From an uncultured Synergistaceae bacterium (GTDB lineage: Bacteria > Synergistota > Synergistia > Synergistales > Dethiosulfovibrionaceae): a stretch of 39,891 bases of DNA. Both the position numbers and the translations under genes were made by a program. Positions 23,636-32,171 of this stretch are shown piece after piece; position 1 is the stretch's first letter, and the number at the start of each line of letters is the position of its first letter. The notes below the pieces were generated by a model that was not told the DNA's origin, ran no database searches, and worked only from the letters and a program-made list of their open reading frames with translations. The stretch covers positions 1 through 39,891 of the forward strand of contig CABTYW010000012.1 of assembly GCA_902489135.1 (NCBI GenBank). Direction: 5' to 3'.

Positions 23636-24799
23636 ATGGAAAGTTTGCACGTCTCGCCCGAGAGGGCTCTTCAAATTATTCAGTCATTGCTTCGCATTCG
23701 CACGGCTCTGCCGGCCGGAGATGAAATGGATTGTGCCAAATATATTCTTTCGCTCTTTCCCAAAAATAAAATTAAATTCCACATGCTTGACCATGGGCAC
23801 AATCGAGCTTCACTGAAAATTTCTCTATCCGGAAAGAGTTCCTTTAACCTTGCTCTTGTGGGGCATATGGACACTGTCGGATTGGGGAATCCTCAAGTGT
23901 GGCGGCATTCGCCTTTTGGTGCCGACGTGGAGGGCGATGAGGTTTTCGGTCTTGGCGCGATGAACATGAAAGGCGGCCTCACCTCGATCCTGATGGCGGC
24001 ACTGACCTTGATCGAATCCGGCATGGAGCTTCCGGTTAACCTTCATCTCTGCTTCTCGGCCGACGAAGAGATTAACGGCATTGGCGCCGGTGCTCTGCTG
24101 CGCAGTGGCCTGATGGACGACATGAACGAGATCATCATTGCCGAACCCACGACAATGAAGGTCGGCTTGGCCGAAAAAGGCGCGCTGTGGCTGCGTCTTA
24201 CCGTACACGGTCAGTCATGCCACAGCGCCCTGCCCGATCAGGGCGTCAGTGCGCTGGAAGGCTTTTTGGAAATTGCACGACGTATCCGCCAGCTTTTTGC
24301 CGACGAACGAGCCCATCGTCTTCTGGGACACAGCACTTGTGAGATCACGGAACTGAGTGCCGGTACGGCGCCCAATGCCCTGCCTCCCGTTGCGGTGGGG
24401 ACGCTGGATATTCGCATTCTTCCCAAGACGAACTACGACGCACTGATGCAAGAGGTTAAAGAGATTACATGCGGTATGGAGCAAGAAGAGCCGCGGCTGT
24501 CGATCTCGATCGATTCGTTCAATCTGCAGCCTCCGGTTGGCATGAACGGCAAGGCCGATATGGTGAAGAGGATTCGCCAGATTTTTCTCCGGCGCGGTTT
24601 GCCGTATGAGGAGATCGGCATTCACACGTTTACCGACGCTTCTCGGCTGATCCCTGTGTTGGGCGTGCCTTTTGTCATCATGGGGCCGGGAGAGCACCAG
24701 CGCGGTTACCAAGCGGATGAAAGTGTGTCTCTCACTTCAATTTGTCAGATGGCGAATGTATATATTGATTACATTCAAAGTTTGGCAGAGGTCCACTAG
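23636..24799 (+). CDS. M20 (ArgE/DapE-like) metallopeptidase or deacylase
   Basis: This 387-residue hydrolase resembles acetylornithine deacetylase and succinyl-diaminopimelate desuccinylase. H77 and D79 stand in LVGHMDTVG, E144-E145 in FSADEEINGIG, and the dimer domain in HGQSCHSALPDQGVSALEG. The family's metal-bridging aspartate, normally in A-D-M-K-G-G, is N110 here (GAMNMKGG). That is either a subgroup feature or loss of a ligand. The C-terminal MGPGEHQRGYQADE gives the last metal histidine. It has its own promoter region after the BMC terminator, but shares orientation with the island and lies inside the flanking repeat. CGGAGGCG precedes the ATG. Confidence 0.85.
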   Translation: MESLHVSPERALQIIQSLLRIRTALPAGDEMDCAKYILSLFPKNKIKFHMLDHGHNRASLKISLSGKSSFNLALVGHMDTVGLGNPQVWRHSPFGADVEGDEVFGLGAMNMKGGLTSILMAALTLIESGMELPVNLHLCFSADEEINGIGAGALLRSGLMDDMNEIIIAEPTTMKVGLAEKGALWLRLTVHGQSCHSALPDQGVSALEGFLEIARRIRQLFADERAHRLLGHSTCEITELSAGTAPNALPPVAVGTLDIRILPKTNYDALMQEVKEITCGMEQEEPRLSISIDSFNLQPPVGMNGKADMVKRIRQIFLRRGLPYEEIGIHTFTDASRLIPVLGVPFVIMGPGEHQRGYQADESVSLTSICQMANVYIDYIQSLAEVH

Positions 24800-24831
24800 C
24801 AAGGGCGGATAGTCCTTAGCGTGCTTTTGCC

Positions 24832-24858
24832 GTCTGCATTTCTTGACAGGTCTGGTTT
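24832..24858 (+). repeat. Right copy of the imperfect direct repeat flanking the island
   Basis: GTCTGCATTTCTTGAC (24832-24847), four unlike bases, then CTGGTTT (24852-24858). It matches 7929-7955 at 23 or more of 27 positions in the same orientation and begins 33 bases after the last island gene. Confidence 0.55.
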
Positions 24859-26475
24859 CGCGTAGAAATTCTTTTTAAACGCGGAACACCTGTGTCAGTG
24901 TCAAGAATTATGCGTAAATCGTCTTGCAGTCTTTCAGAAAATGGTGTTGCCCTGCGATGGCGGCATGGAGTAAGAGAGACCGCGCTTTCAGATGATTCAA
25001 GTTGCTGTATTTCTTGTTTCCTCTTTGTGCATCAGCGGCAAGGCCCAGAACAGCATCAAGGCGGATATTTTTCCAGAAATGCAGTCTTTACGCGAGTGTG
25101 GGGCTCAATGCCTCCTTTCTTTCGCTCAATGACGCTGTGGGTGTGCATGGGAGTCCGATGCTTCAATGGAAAATCGGCGGTTCGTTCACACCGTCATCAA
25201 TATTCTGTCTCGTTTTTGGAGGCAGGGGCTGTAACTTCGTCTCAGCGGGTTGGGTTTTATCGCGCAAGTTTTTGACTTTCGGAGTGTGAACCACCCTGAG
25301 CATTTTTGCCGCTAGTTCCGGAATGGGCGCTGGGTGAAAATGTTGCGGCAAAATTACATATACAGCGTTTATATTTTTTTGAAAAATATCCTGCTTGTCC
25401 CCTCTAGCATGCCGAGGCATTTATCGCCGACGATAGGCTACACGGCATCCGGAGCGTGGCTTTTGAGTCGTTGTAAGGAATTGCTCCAACGGGATCGGCC
25501 TTCTTTCGATCTTTCCTGAGCCCTGCCTTGCGTCGGTTGTCATCGTTGACGGCAATTGCTGCGGAAACGGCAGTATTCATATATTCGTGACTTCGAGCTT
25601 CAGCATGGATACATAATAAATCTACCGGATAAACAGAGAGTTCTTGAAAGAAAGATTAGACTGATTTTCAACATGAATGTCGGCTCTCTTGGAGCGAAGT
25701 GAGAGTTTGCCGCTCACAAGATCCGCGGTAATGTCCGCTCTGCGTCGCACCGAAACGCCAACAAGATCTTCTTGCAGAGTGTTTCCTCTGCGCAGCTTGA
25801 TCTATGGCAGCGCTCAATCATGACGGTTTCGAAAGCACCGTCTTTGAACCGGAGCCTATGGAGTGCAACGTGGCGAAAGGCAGTAACCTCCCCAGCTGCA
25901 ACCTTATCTTCGGTTGCCGTGGCGCTGTTTGCTGTACTTAATATGGGGCATTGTGAGCCAACCTAGCGGTTTTGACCTTCGACGGGGCGTTCAATGTTTC
26001 TTCTGTACGGCTGTACGCCAGTTTTTAATTTGTCCTTTACCCGGCAATTCCCTTCGACTTGATTTTTTACTTTCGAAATGGCCGGCCGTGATTTTGTTCT
26101 AATCACAAAGAAGCAATTCATGTCATGTTTATGTTTCTTTGCACCTTGCGCAGTTTATTCTGCCTTATCATTTGCCGATCTTGCGTTTGAGAGAAAATTT
26201 TTCGTTTTATCGGAAATCACTTCGGCGGAGGAAGGCGGCGCGGGCCGGCAAGGGCGGCGGAAAGGTTTGAAGGCGCGCAGTCCGCAGCTGCACGGAACGC
26301 CGATGAAAGGTGAGAGCGCGTCACTTGAAGCCGCAATTTTCACAGGGTTTGGCGCCGAAATTTCGATCGAAACAGTATAAGGATCAAGTAAAAAATAAGG
26401 ACAATATTTTTTAAGAAGGCTTCGTGCCGAGCGCAATGACATTGAAGGTGTCCGGGCGTTGCTCAGCCCCGTGAT

Positions 26476-26481
26476 TATAAT
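26476..26481 (+). promoter_or_regulatory. Candidate -10 element for the B12 transporter operon
   Basis: A perfect TATAAT lies about 12 bases before the structured leader that begins near 26493. A good -35 hexamer at the right distance is not visible. Confidence 0.4.
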
Positions 26482-26492
26482 TTTGCTAAAAT

Positions 26493-26671
26493 GGTGCCCG
26501 TGAGGTAGAATGAGCAAAGCTGAACAGGGATATTCTGCGAAGAAGCCCCCGGAGGGAGTGCACGCGGGGGGAAAATTTATGATACGGTGAAAATCAGGAG
26601 GATTACATGCGCGGGCGTTATCGTCCTCCGGGTATTTTGCGGGAGCCTGCAAGGGCTCCCTTTCGTTTTAT
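26493..26671 (+). promoter_or_regulatory. Structured leader ending in a terminator; possible variant cobalamin riboswitch
   Basis: The leader of the btuF-like gene can fold extensively. GCCCG (26496-26500) pairs with CGGGC (26612-26616), CCCCCG (26546-26551) with CGGGGG (26565-26570), and GGAGGA (26597-26602) with TCCTCC (26634-26639). Last comes GGGAGCC/GGCTCCC (26641-26660) followed by TTTCGTTTTAT, a Rho-independent terminator just before the ribosome site. The start GGTGCCCG and the segment ATCAGGAGGATTACATGC faintly recall the ends of cobalamin riboswitches, but the conserved core is not seen. A transcription-attenuating riboswitch is likely; its class is uncertain. Confidence 0.45.
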
Positions 26672-26686
26672 AAAGGAGTTTTCATC

Positions 26687-27589
26687 TTGAGAAAGTTGGC
26701 GCGCCGCCTTTTAATTGTCCTGGTTGCGGCTTCTGTCCTTTTGGCTGCGCCGCTCCGTGCCTGTCCGAAACGCATCGTCTCCATGTCGCCTGTGGGCACG
26801 GAGATCCTTTATGCTCTGGGACAGGAAGATCGTGTGGTTGGCGTAACCGACTTCTGTGACTATCCGCCCGAGGTACGCAAAAAGCCGAAAATCGGGGGCT
26901 TTGCTGAGATAAGCCTCGAAAAAGTCATTGCCATGAAGGTTGATCTTTTGGTGCTTTCCGATATACATTTGCGATACAAAGACGACCTCGACAAGCTCAA
27001 AATCCCCTGCGTTTTTATTATGCAGGACACTTTGGCCTCGATGTACAGGTCCATTTTTGATGTGGGCAGGGTATGCGGTGCTGAAAAGCGTGCTGCGGTG
27101 CTTGTCGCGAAGATGAAGGCCGATGTGGATGCCGTGCGCGCCAAAGTCGAGGGGCTGCCGCGGCGGCGCGTCGTGCTGTCGGTATCCCGCGAGCTTGCGG
27201 AGCCGCAGGTGCATGTTTTTTACGCGGCGGGACGGCGCACTTTTTACAACGAACTGCTGGAGGCGGCCGGCGGCGTCAATGTCGTGCCGCCTTCGCACGC
27301 CGAGTATCCCCGGATTTCTTCGGAAGGGCTGATGGTCATGGATCCGGAAGTGATCATCGATATTGTGGGAGAGCCCGAGTTCTATCACTCAATGGAAAAT
27401 ACGGACGTGGACAGGATCTTTAATAAAAAAAATCTGAGAGAGCAGTGGATGCGCGGCCCGGGGGTGAGCGCTGTAGGGATGGGGCGCGTGGTGATCCTTG
27501 ACGGTACGGTGTATCTGCGTCCGGGCCCGCGAGTGGGGCGTATCGCGCTGTCTTTTGCGAAGGCGCTGCATCCGGAGGCCCGGTGGTGA
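26687..27589 (+). CDS. btuF: ABC transporter substrate-binding protein (BtuF/FecB type)
   Basis: This 300-residue periplasmic protein has a signal peptide (about residues 1-25, ending LRA, with C26 possibly lipidated) and the helical-backbone binding fold: RIVSMSPVGTEILYALGQED, KPKIGGFAEISLEKVIAMKVDLLV, and MVMDPEVIIDI. Such proteins capture cobalamin, haem or siderophores for a FecCD-type importer. The B12 context (BtuB riboswitch, CbiR-like gene) favours cobamides. Translation starts at TTG (26687), 8 bases after AAAGGAG; no ATG fits. It overlaps the ATPase gene by four bases (GTGA). Confidence 0.85.
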   Translation: MRKLARRLLIVLVAASVLLAAPLRACPKRIVSMSPVGTEILYALGQEDRVVGVTDFCDYPPEVRKKPKIGGFAEISLEKVIAMKVDLLVLSDIHLRYKDDLDKLKIPCVFIMQDTLASMYRSIFDVGRVCGAEKRAAVLVAKMKADVDAVRAKVEGLPRRRVVLSVSRELAEPQVHVFYAAGRRTFYNELLEAAGGVNVVPPSHAEYPRISSEGLMVMDPEVIIDIVGEPEFYHSMENTDVDRIFNKKNLREQWMRGPGVSAVGMGRVVILDGTVYLRPGPRVGRIALSFAKALHPEARW

Positions 27590-28374
27590 GCGGCGCTTTT
27601 TTTGAGGTCAGAGGACTGACGTATGCCGTTGCCGGCAGGACAATCCTTGACGGGGTGTCTTTCTCGGCCCGCAAGGGCGATTGTCTCTGCATTGTGGGCC
27701 CCAACGGGGCAGGCAAGAGTACGCTGCTTAAATGCGTCGGTGGTCTGCTTCGCGGTTTCAGCGGCGAGGTCCTGTTGGAGGGCGTGTCGCTGCCGTCCAT
27801 GAAGAGCCGTGTTCTGGGGCGGCGCATCGCCTGGGTGCATCAGACGGGGACCGATTTGTTGCCGTTCACGGTGCGGGAGTTCGCGCGCATGTCGCGCTAT
27901 CCGTGGCATACGGCCGCAGGAGGCGCCTCCGGGGCCGACGAGCGGGCGGTGCGGTCCGCACTTGAGATCTCGGGCGTGGCCGATCTCGCCCACAGAAAGT
28001 TGAACAGTCTGAGCGGCGGCGAAAGGCAACGTTCGCTCATCGCCGCGGCCCTGGCCCAGGGCACCGACATGCTGTTCCTAGACGAGCCGACGAGTTTTCT
28101 CGACTACAAGCACCGGGCCGAGACGCTGGCGCTGATAGAAAAAGTTAACAGGGAGCAGGGCAAAACGGTTCTCATGGTTACTCACGACGTGAACCTTGCC
28201 CTGCACGCCGCCACGTCGGCCGTTGCCCTTAAAGACGGCGCAGTGGCATGGCACGGCGCCGGCGGAGAATTGCTCGACAGGGAGCTGCTGCATGATATTT
28301 TCGACACGGATTTTGAAATTTTCATGTCTTCCGGCGGTTCCCGTTATGTCGCGCCGCGAGGGCTCATGATATGA
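27586..28374 (+). CDS. btuD: ABC transporter ATP-binding protein (BtuD/FecE type)
   Basis: The 262-residue ATPase has Walker A GPNGAGKSTLLK, Q-loop WVHQTG, signature LSGGERQRS, Walker B MLFLDEPTSFLD and switch histidine VTHDVN, all intact. It powers the importer formed with the neighbouring permease. Of two tandem GTG codons (27583 and 27586) I prefer 27586: it is 7 bases from GGAGG and gives the common GTGA overlap with the upstream stop. It overlaps the permease start by four bases, so three transporter genes are translationally chained. Confidence 0.92.
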   Translation: MSGAFFEVRGLTYAVAGRTILDGVSFSARKGDCLCIVGPNGAGKSTLLKCVGGLLRGFSGEVLLEGVSLPSMKSRVLGRRIAWVHQTGTDLLPFTVREFARMSRYPWHTAAGGASGADERAVRSALEISGVADLAHRKLNSLSGGERQRSLIAAALAQGTDMLFLDEPTSFLDYKHRAETLALIEKVNREQGKTVLMVTHDVNLALHAATSAVALKDGAVAWHGAGGELLDRELLHDIFDTDFEIFMSSGGSRYVAPRGLMI

Positions 28375-29348
28375 AACGCCGGGCGCTGCCGCTTCTGTTT
28401 TTGTTCTCTTTGACCGTGGCGGTCCTTTCACCCTTTGTCGGGGCCATAAACGTTCCCTTTTCAGCGCTCTTCGACGATCCTGCGTCAGGGGCGGCGCGCG
28501 TGCTGTGGGAGCTTCGCATTCCCCGGGTGCTGCTGGGGTGGATCACGGGCTCAACGCTGGCCGTCTGCGGCCTTATGTTCCAGGCGCTTTTTCACAATCC
28601 TTTGGCTTCGCCGGATATGCTGGGCGTTTCGTCGGGCGCGGCCTTGGGAGCCGTGCTCTCCATACGGTTCGGCCTGGCTGTCTCCCTATGGGGCATTTCG
28701 GGACTTTCGCTGGCGTCCTTCGCAGGCGCTCTGTTTGCCACGTTCGCCATTTACCTGGCAGGTTTCGTCAAGCGCGGCGGTTTGTCCGAAAGCACGCTGC
28801 TGCTGGCGGGGATCGCCATGAGTTTCCTGTTCGGCAGCGCTACTATGATTGTCCAGTATTCCGGCGGATCTTCCCACACGTTTCGAATGATGCGCTGGTC
28901 GATGGGCGGCATCCAGACCGTCGGCTTCTCTTCAGTCTGGGGAACGTTGCCGGCGTTGGTTGTCGTGATGGTGACGGCGCTGGTCTCTTCGCGCGAACTG
29001 GATCTCTTGGTCTGCGGCGAGGAAATTGCCGCAGGCCGCGGCGTTGCCGTGGCGAGGTTGCGCAAGTTGCTTTTTGTGATGGTTTCCCTTGCGGTCGGCG
29101 TCAACGTGGCGACCTGCGGTCCCATTGCTTTCGTCGGCCTTATGGCCCCGCATATTTGCAGGAAAATTATCGGCGAGGAGCATCGGCATCTCACGCTGGC
29201 GTCGTCGTTTTTCGGCGGGGCCTTTCTGGTGCTCTGCGATACGGTCGCCAGAACGCTCTGGGCGCCGGAGGAGGTACCGGTGGGTATTCTCACGTCATGC
29301 GCCGGCTCGGTTTTTTTCCTCTGGCTGCTGAGGGAACGCCGCGGCTGA
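28371..29348 (+). CDS. btuC: FecCD-family ABC permease (BtuC type)
   Basis: This 325-residue inner-membrane permease has about ten membrane segments and the hallmark sequences LRIPRVLLGWITGSTLAVCG, LMFQALFHNPLASPDMLGVSSGAALGAVL and GPIAFVGLMAPHICRKIIGEEHR, the last being the coupling region that meets the ATPase. It forms the dimeric channel for cobamide (or haem/siderophore) import. The ATG overlaps the ATPase stop (ATGA). Confidence 0.92.
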   Translation: MKRRALPLLFLFSLTVAVLSPFVGAINVPFSALFDDPASGAARVLWELRIPRVLLGWITGSTLAVCGLMFQALFHNPLASPDMLGVSSGAALGAVLSIRFGLAVSLWGISGLSLASFAGALFATFAIYLAGFVKRGGLSESTLLLAGIAMSFLFGSATMIVQYSGGSSHTFRMMRWSMGGIQTVGFSSVWGTLPALVVVMVTALVSSRELDLLVCGEEIAAGRGVAVARLRKLLFVMVSLAVGVNVATCGPIAFVGLMAPHICRKIIGEEHRHLTLASSFFGGAFLVLCDTVARTLWAPEEVPVGILTSCAGSVFFLWLLRERRG

Positions 29349-29675
29349 AGAGCATGGGCGTTTTTTCGAACCGATTGTGAGATTGACAAATTCGTCGTCC
29401 CGGTTCCGGGAGCGTATGGCCGTACGGCGGTCATGCGCCCTTTGGCTTTGCGGCAATGACCTGAACAATGAGAGCGGGCTCTTCGGTCTTCGTTGAGGGG
29501 GCTTTTGGAGCGGCTGTGAAGCAGATTTTATGAAACGGCATGAAGGAACGTCAGGAATAATGAAGCGCCCGAAGGGGTAAAACGGCCATACGCTCGAGTT
29601 TTTCCTTTTTCGGGGAGCGCGAAAGATGGATCCGGGCGGGAGCACCGTCGGCAATGCGGATTGGAGGGAATGTGA
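29349..29675. other. Gap between permease and exbB genes
   Basis: These 327 bases contain no gene I can support. A small hairpin CCCGGTTCCGGG occurs near 29399. I see no convincing terminator or promoter, so the TonB genes may or may not be in the same transcript as the ABC genes. Confidence 0.45.
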
Positions 29676-30293
29676 ATGCTTGAATACATGAAATTGGGCG
29701 GCCATATTATGTGGGTGATCGCCGCCCTGTCCGTTCTGGCTCTGGCGGTCTGCATCGAACGGGCGGTTTTTTTCTGCCGCGCTTCCGCCGATCCCGAAAA
29801 ACTGGAGGCTGAATTCAGCAGGGCCTTGTCCTCGGGCGGTGAAGAGGCGGCGCTGCGGGTGTCGGCCTCGGGCGACAGCTCCATGCACAGACTCTTCCGC
29901 GCGGCGCTCTCCCACTGGAACTTGGGGCGGGAGGAGATGCGCCTGCTTGTGGAGCAGGAGATCCGCAAAGAAATTTACCGCTGGGAGAAGAACGTTTTTG
30001 TCCTCGAATTGGTGGGAAAGCTGGCTCCGCTGCTGGGACTTCTTGGCACCGTTCTCGGCGAAGTGGAAATGTTTCGGTCCCTCCATCTGAGCAGCGGGAT
30101 CAGCGAGACGGCCGTGACGGGAGGCCTTTGGAAAGCGCTCTTTACCACTGTGGCGGGGCTCGTGGTGGCTATACCCGCAATATTCATGCACGGTCTTTTC
30201 ATGTTGCGCATCGACAGCGTTGAAGAGATGCTTGAACGCGGCGGAGATTATCTGCTGCGCCGACATTTCGGGAGGGAACATGAGACGAGATAG
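29676..30293 (+). CDS. exbB: ExbB-family energy-transducing membrane protein
   Basis: This 205-residue inner-membrane protein forms the pentameric proton channel of the TonB motor. Three membrane segments are seen: GGHIMWVIAALSVLALAVCI, KLAPLLGLLGTVLGEVEMF (the signature helix) and AVTGGLWKALFTTVAGLVVA followed by IPAIFMHGLF. GGAGGGA precedes the ATG. It overlaps exbD by 14 bases. Together with exbD and tonB it powers the BtuB-like receptor encoded nearby. Confidence 0.92.
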   Translation: MLEYMKLGGHIMWVIAALSVLALAVCIERAVFFCRASADPEKLEAEFSRALSSGGEEAALRVSASGDSSMHRLFRAALSHWNLGREEMRLLVEQEIRKEIYRWEKNVFVLELVGKLAPLLGLLGTVLGEVEMFRSLHLSSGISETAVTGGLWKALFTTVAGLVVAIPAIFMHGLFMLRIDSVEEMLERGGDYLLRRHFGREHETR

Positions 30294-30666
30294 ACGGCGC
30301 CGCTCCGCCGGGCTGGACATTACGCCTCTCATTGATGTCATGTTCATGCTCGTCATTTTCTTTGTCCTTACGGCCTCATTCGTCAACGGCCGGATCTCCG
30401 TGGATCTTCCCCACGCCGACATTCGCGGCGGTCATTCGGAGGCGGTCGCCACGGTGACGATTGCCGGGGACGGATCGGTGCTCTGGAACGGCGAAAGTGT
30501 GACCGATGCGGAGCTGGGAACACTTGCTCAAAGCGTTAAAGGTCGCGGCGTCGTCCTTGCCGGCGATAAAAACGCCTCTTACGGCCGCGTTTCGCAGGTG
30601 CTTGCCGTTTTGTACGCTCAGGGCGTCACGGAAGCCGGATTGCTGATGCAGAGCGACGGACCATGA
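30280..30666 (+). CDS. exbD: ExbD-family biopolymer transport protein
   Basis: The 128-residue protein has the standard layout: basic N-terminus MRRDRRRRSAG, LDITPLIDVMFMLVIFFVLT with the functional aspartate in its membrane helix, and a periplasmic domain ending VLAVLYAQGVTEAGLLMQSD. I start at 30280, where GGAGGG lies 4 bases upstream; this start lies within the end of exbB. Its stop overlaps tonB by four bases. Confidence 0.93.
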   Translation: MRRDRRRRSAGLDITPLIDVMFMLVIFFVLTASFVNGRISVDLPHADIRGGHSEAVATVTIAGDGSVLWNGESVTDAELGTLAQSVKGRGVVLAGDKNASYGRVSQVLAVLYAQGVTEAGLLMQSDGP

Positions 30667-31346
30667 GACCTCGGAGATGCGGCGTCTGGCGCTTTGCCAT
30701 GGCCTGGAGCCTTGCGTTTCATGCCGCGGTTCTGTTCGGTGTGCCGTGCTTCACCGAGGCAATGCCTGACCCCCCTATTATGAAAGTCAGTTTTGTGGCG
30801 CGAAGGTCCGCCTTCGGCGGCGGTGATGCCGCTCCCGAGGTCATGCGGACGGAGGCGCCGGTCAGGGAGCGCCCTGAGCGGAAGGCCGAGGGGCGCAGCG
30901 CGACGCTTGCGGACAAAAAGCCCGCTGTTCGTCACCTTCGGCAGGCGAAAGCGTCGAAAGTCACGAAAGCCCCTGTAACGCCTTCGCTTCCGTCGGCCTC
31001 GCCCGCTCCTTCCGCCCCGTCCGACGACGCTCCTTCCGCGCCGGCCGGCAGCGGCGGCAGCGCTTCTCAGGCAGGCGGCTCAGGCCAAACGGTCGACGTC
31101 GGCACGCTTGCGGTGCTCAAGATGATTACACCGGATTATCCGGCTTTTTCGCGCAAACGCGGCGAGGAGGGGACGGTTAAAATTATCGTTGCCGTTGAAA
31201 AGGGAGCTGTCACTGCGGCGGAGGTGGAAGTCTCAAGCGGCTTCGCGCGCCTTGACGCGAGCGCCATGCGCGCCGTCAGACAATGGCGTTTCGGCGGACG
31301 GCTCTGCGCGCGCGTGCGCGTCCCCTTCGTCTTCAGGCTCCGATGA
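30663..31346 (+). CDS. tonB: TonB-family energy-transducing protein
   Basis: This 227-residue protein has a short N-terminal membrane anchor (FAMAWSLAFHAAVLFGVPCF). A long flexible linker follows, rich in alanine, proline, serine and lysine (residues of about 55-145), and then the TonB C-terminal domain: LKMITPDYPAFSRKRGEEGT, VKIIVAVEKGAVTAAEVEVS and LDASAMRAVRQWRFGG. It spans the periplasm to contact the TonB box of outer-membrane receptors. The linker differs from the Pro-Glu/Pro-Lys repeats of enteric TonB. Start and stop both overlap neighbours by four bases. Confidence 0.9.
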   Translation: MRPRRCGVWRFAMAWSLAFHAAVLFGVPCFTEAMPDPPIMKVSFVARRSAFGGGDAAPEVMRTEAPVRERPERKAEGRSATLADKKPAVRHLRQAKASKVTKAPVTPSLPSASPAPSAPSDDAPSAPAGSGGSASQAGGSGQTVDVGTLAVLKMITPDYPAFSRKRGEEGTVKIIVAVEKGAVTAAEVEVSSGFARLDASAMRAVRQWRFGGRLCARVRVPFVFRLR

Positions 31347-32107
31347 ACCGCCTCCGTTTTGGCGGAACCTCCTGGGTGGTTCGGGGTTCACGTGGGGATA
31401 ACCTGCGCGTCCTTGCCGCGGACGTAAGCGATATGGAACTGGTGCTGTTTGACACCCCCGAAGCTTCGAACATTCCGACGCCTGATGAAATAGGCCGACT
31501 TTCCGCCCTGTGCCGAGAACTGGGCATGACCTGCACGGTTCACTTGGCGCAGGATATTTGCGCCTCTGCGGACATGAAAGAGCGGACGGAGGCCGAGGAT
31601 TCGGCACTGAGGCTCATGGAGCTCTGCGCCCCCCTTGACCCTTTCGCGTGGATCGTTCATTTCTGCGGCGAACGGCGCGGCCCGCTTCCCAGCTCCGACA
31701 TGGAGCGGTGGCGCGATCTGACCCGTCGGTCCGCCGGGCGCCTCGCCGCCGGCGTCGAGAACAGAGATCGGATTTGCGTTGAAACGTTGGACTTCGATTT
31801 CGATCTCATCTTCGACGTTGTCAAGGGGGCGGGGCTCTCCGTCTGTCTTGACGTGGGACATCTTGTGAAGTACGGCTATGACGTCAGGGCAAGAATCACG
31901 AAATACATGGCCGCCGCCCGGGTCGTCCACATCCACGGCGTTCGCCCCGACGGCGAGGATCACGTGGATCTTTCATACTTGGACCGCGGCATTTTCAAGT
32001 TCTTGATGAATGCCGCCGACGACGGCAGAGAGCGAGTCGCCACTCTGGAGGTGTTCGAAGGCGATTACGGAAGATCTCTGGGCGCCCTGAAAAAGCTGCT
32101 CAAATAG
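31343..32107 (+). CDS. cbiR: CbiR-like cobamide-remodelling hydrolase (AP-endonuclease-2 TIM barrel)
   Basis: This 254-residue protein has a xylose-isomerase/AP-endonuclease-2 TIM barrel: LRFGGTSWVVRGSRGDNLRV, MTCTVHLAQDI, WIVHFCGERRGP, ICVETLDFDFDLIFDVVKG, LSVCLDVGHLVKYGYD, VVHIHGVRPDGEDHVDLSYL and ATLEVFEGDYG carry the expected metal-binding H, E and D residues at strand ends. In the TonB/B12 operon this points to CbiR, the hydrolase that removes the lower-ligand nucleotide of imported cobamides so they can be rebuilt. Start at 31343 overlaps tonB by four bases; a longer frame from 31283 adds residues lying within tonB. Other sugar isomerases are less likely here. Confidence 0.75.
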   Translation: MNRLRFGGTSWVVRGSRGDNLRVLAADVSDMELVLFDTPEASNIPTPDEIGRLSALCRELGMTCTVHLAQDICASADMKERTEAEDSALRLMELCAPLDPFAWIVHFCGERRGPLPSSDMERWRDLTRRSAGRLAAGVENRDRICVETLDFDFDLIFDVVKGAGLSVCLDVGHLVKYGYDVRARITKYMAAARVVHIHGVRPDGEDHVDLSYLDRGIFKFLMNAADDGRERVATLEVFEGDYGRSLGALKKLLK

Positions 32108-32109
32108 CG

Positions 32110-32141
32110 AAAGGGCCGCGGGAACTGTCCCGCGGCCCTTT
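32110..32141 (+). terminator. Bidirectional terminator between cbiR and btuB
   Basis: A perfect 14-bp stem, AAAGGGCCGCGGGA (32110-32123) and TCCCGCGGCCCTTT (32128-32141), surrounds an ACTG loop. It lies between two convergent genes and begins 3 bases past the cbiR stop. Confidence 0.88.
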
Positions 32142-32171
32142 CGGTGAAGACGCCATGCATTTTTATTTCAG

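Larger units (their letters stand above)
24800..26490. other. Long gene-poor region right of the island
   Basis: About 1.7 kb contain no gene I can support on either strand. Open stretches are short, lack ribosome sites and change frame often, which suits decayed genes or former mobile DNA. The right copy of the island-flanking repeat is at 24832-24858. I found no terminal inverted repeats or recognisable transposase. Confidence 0.5.

Noticed and set aside
25710..25960. Minus-strand open stretch with a segment faintly like an RlmN methyltransferase (RFKDGAFETVMI)
   Set aside because: No radical-SAM cysteine motif follows and frames break nearby; the likeness is too short to claim even a pseudogene.
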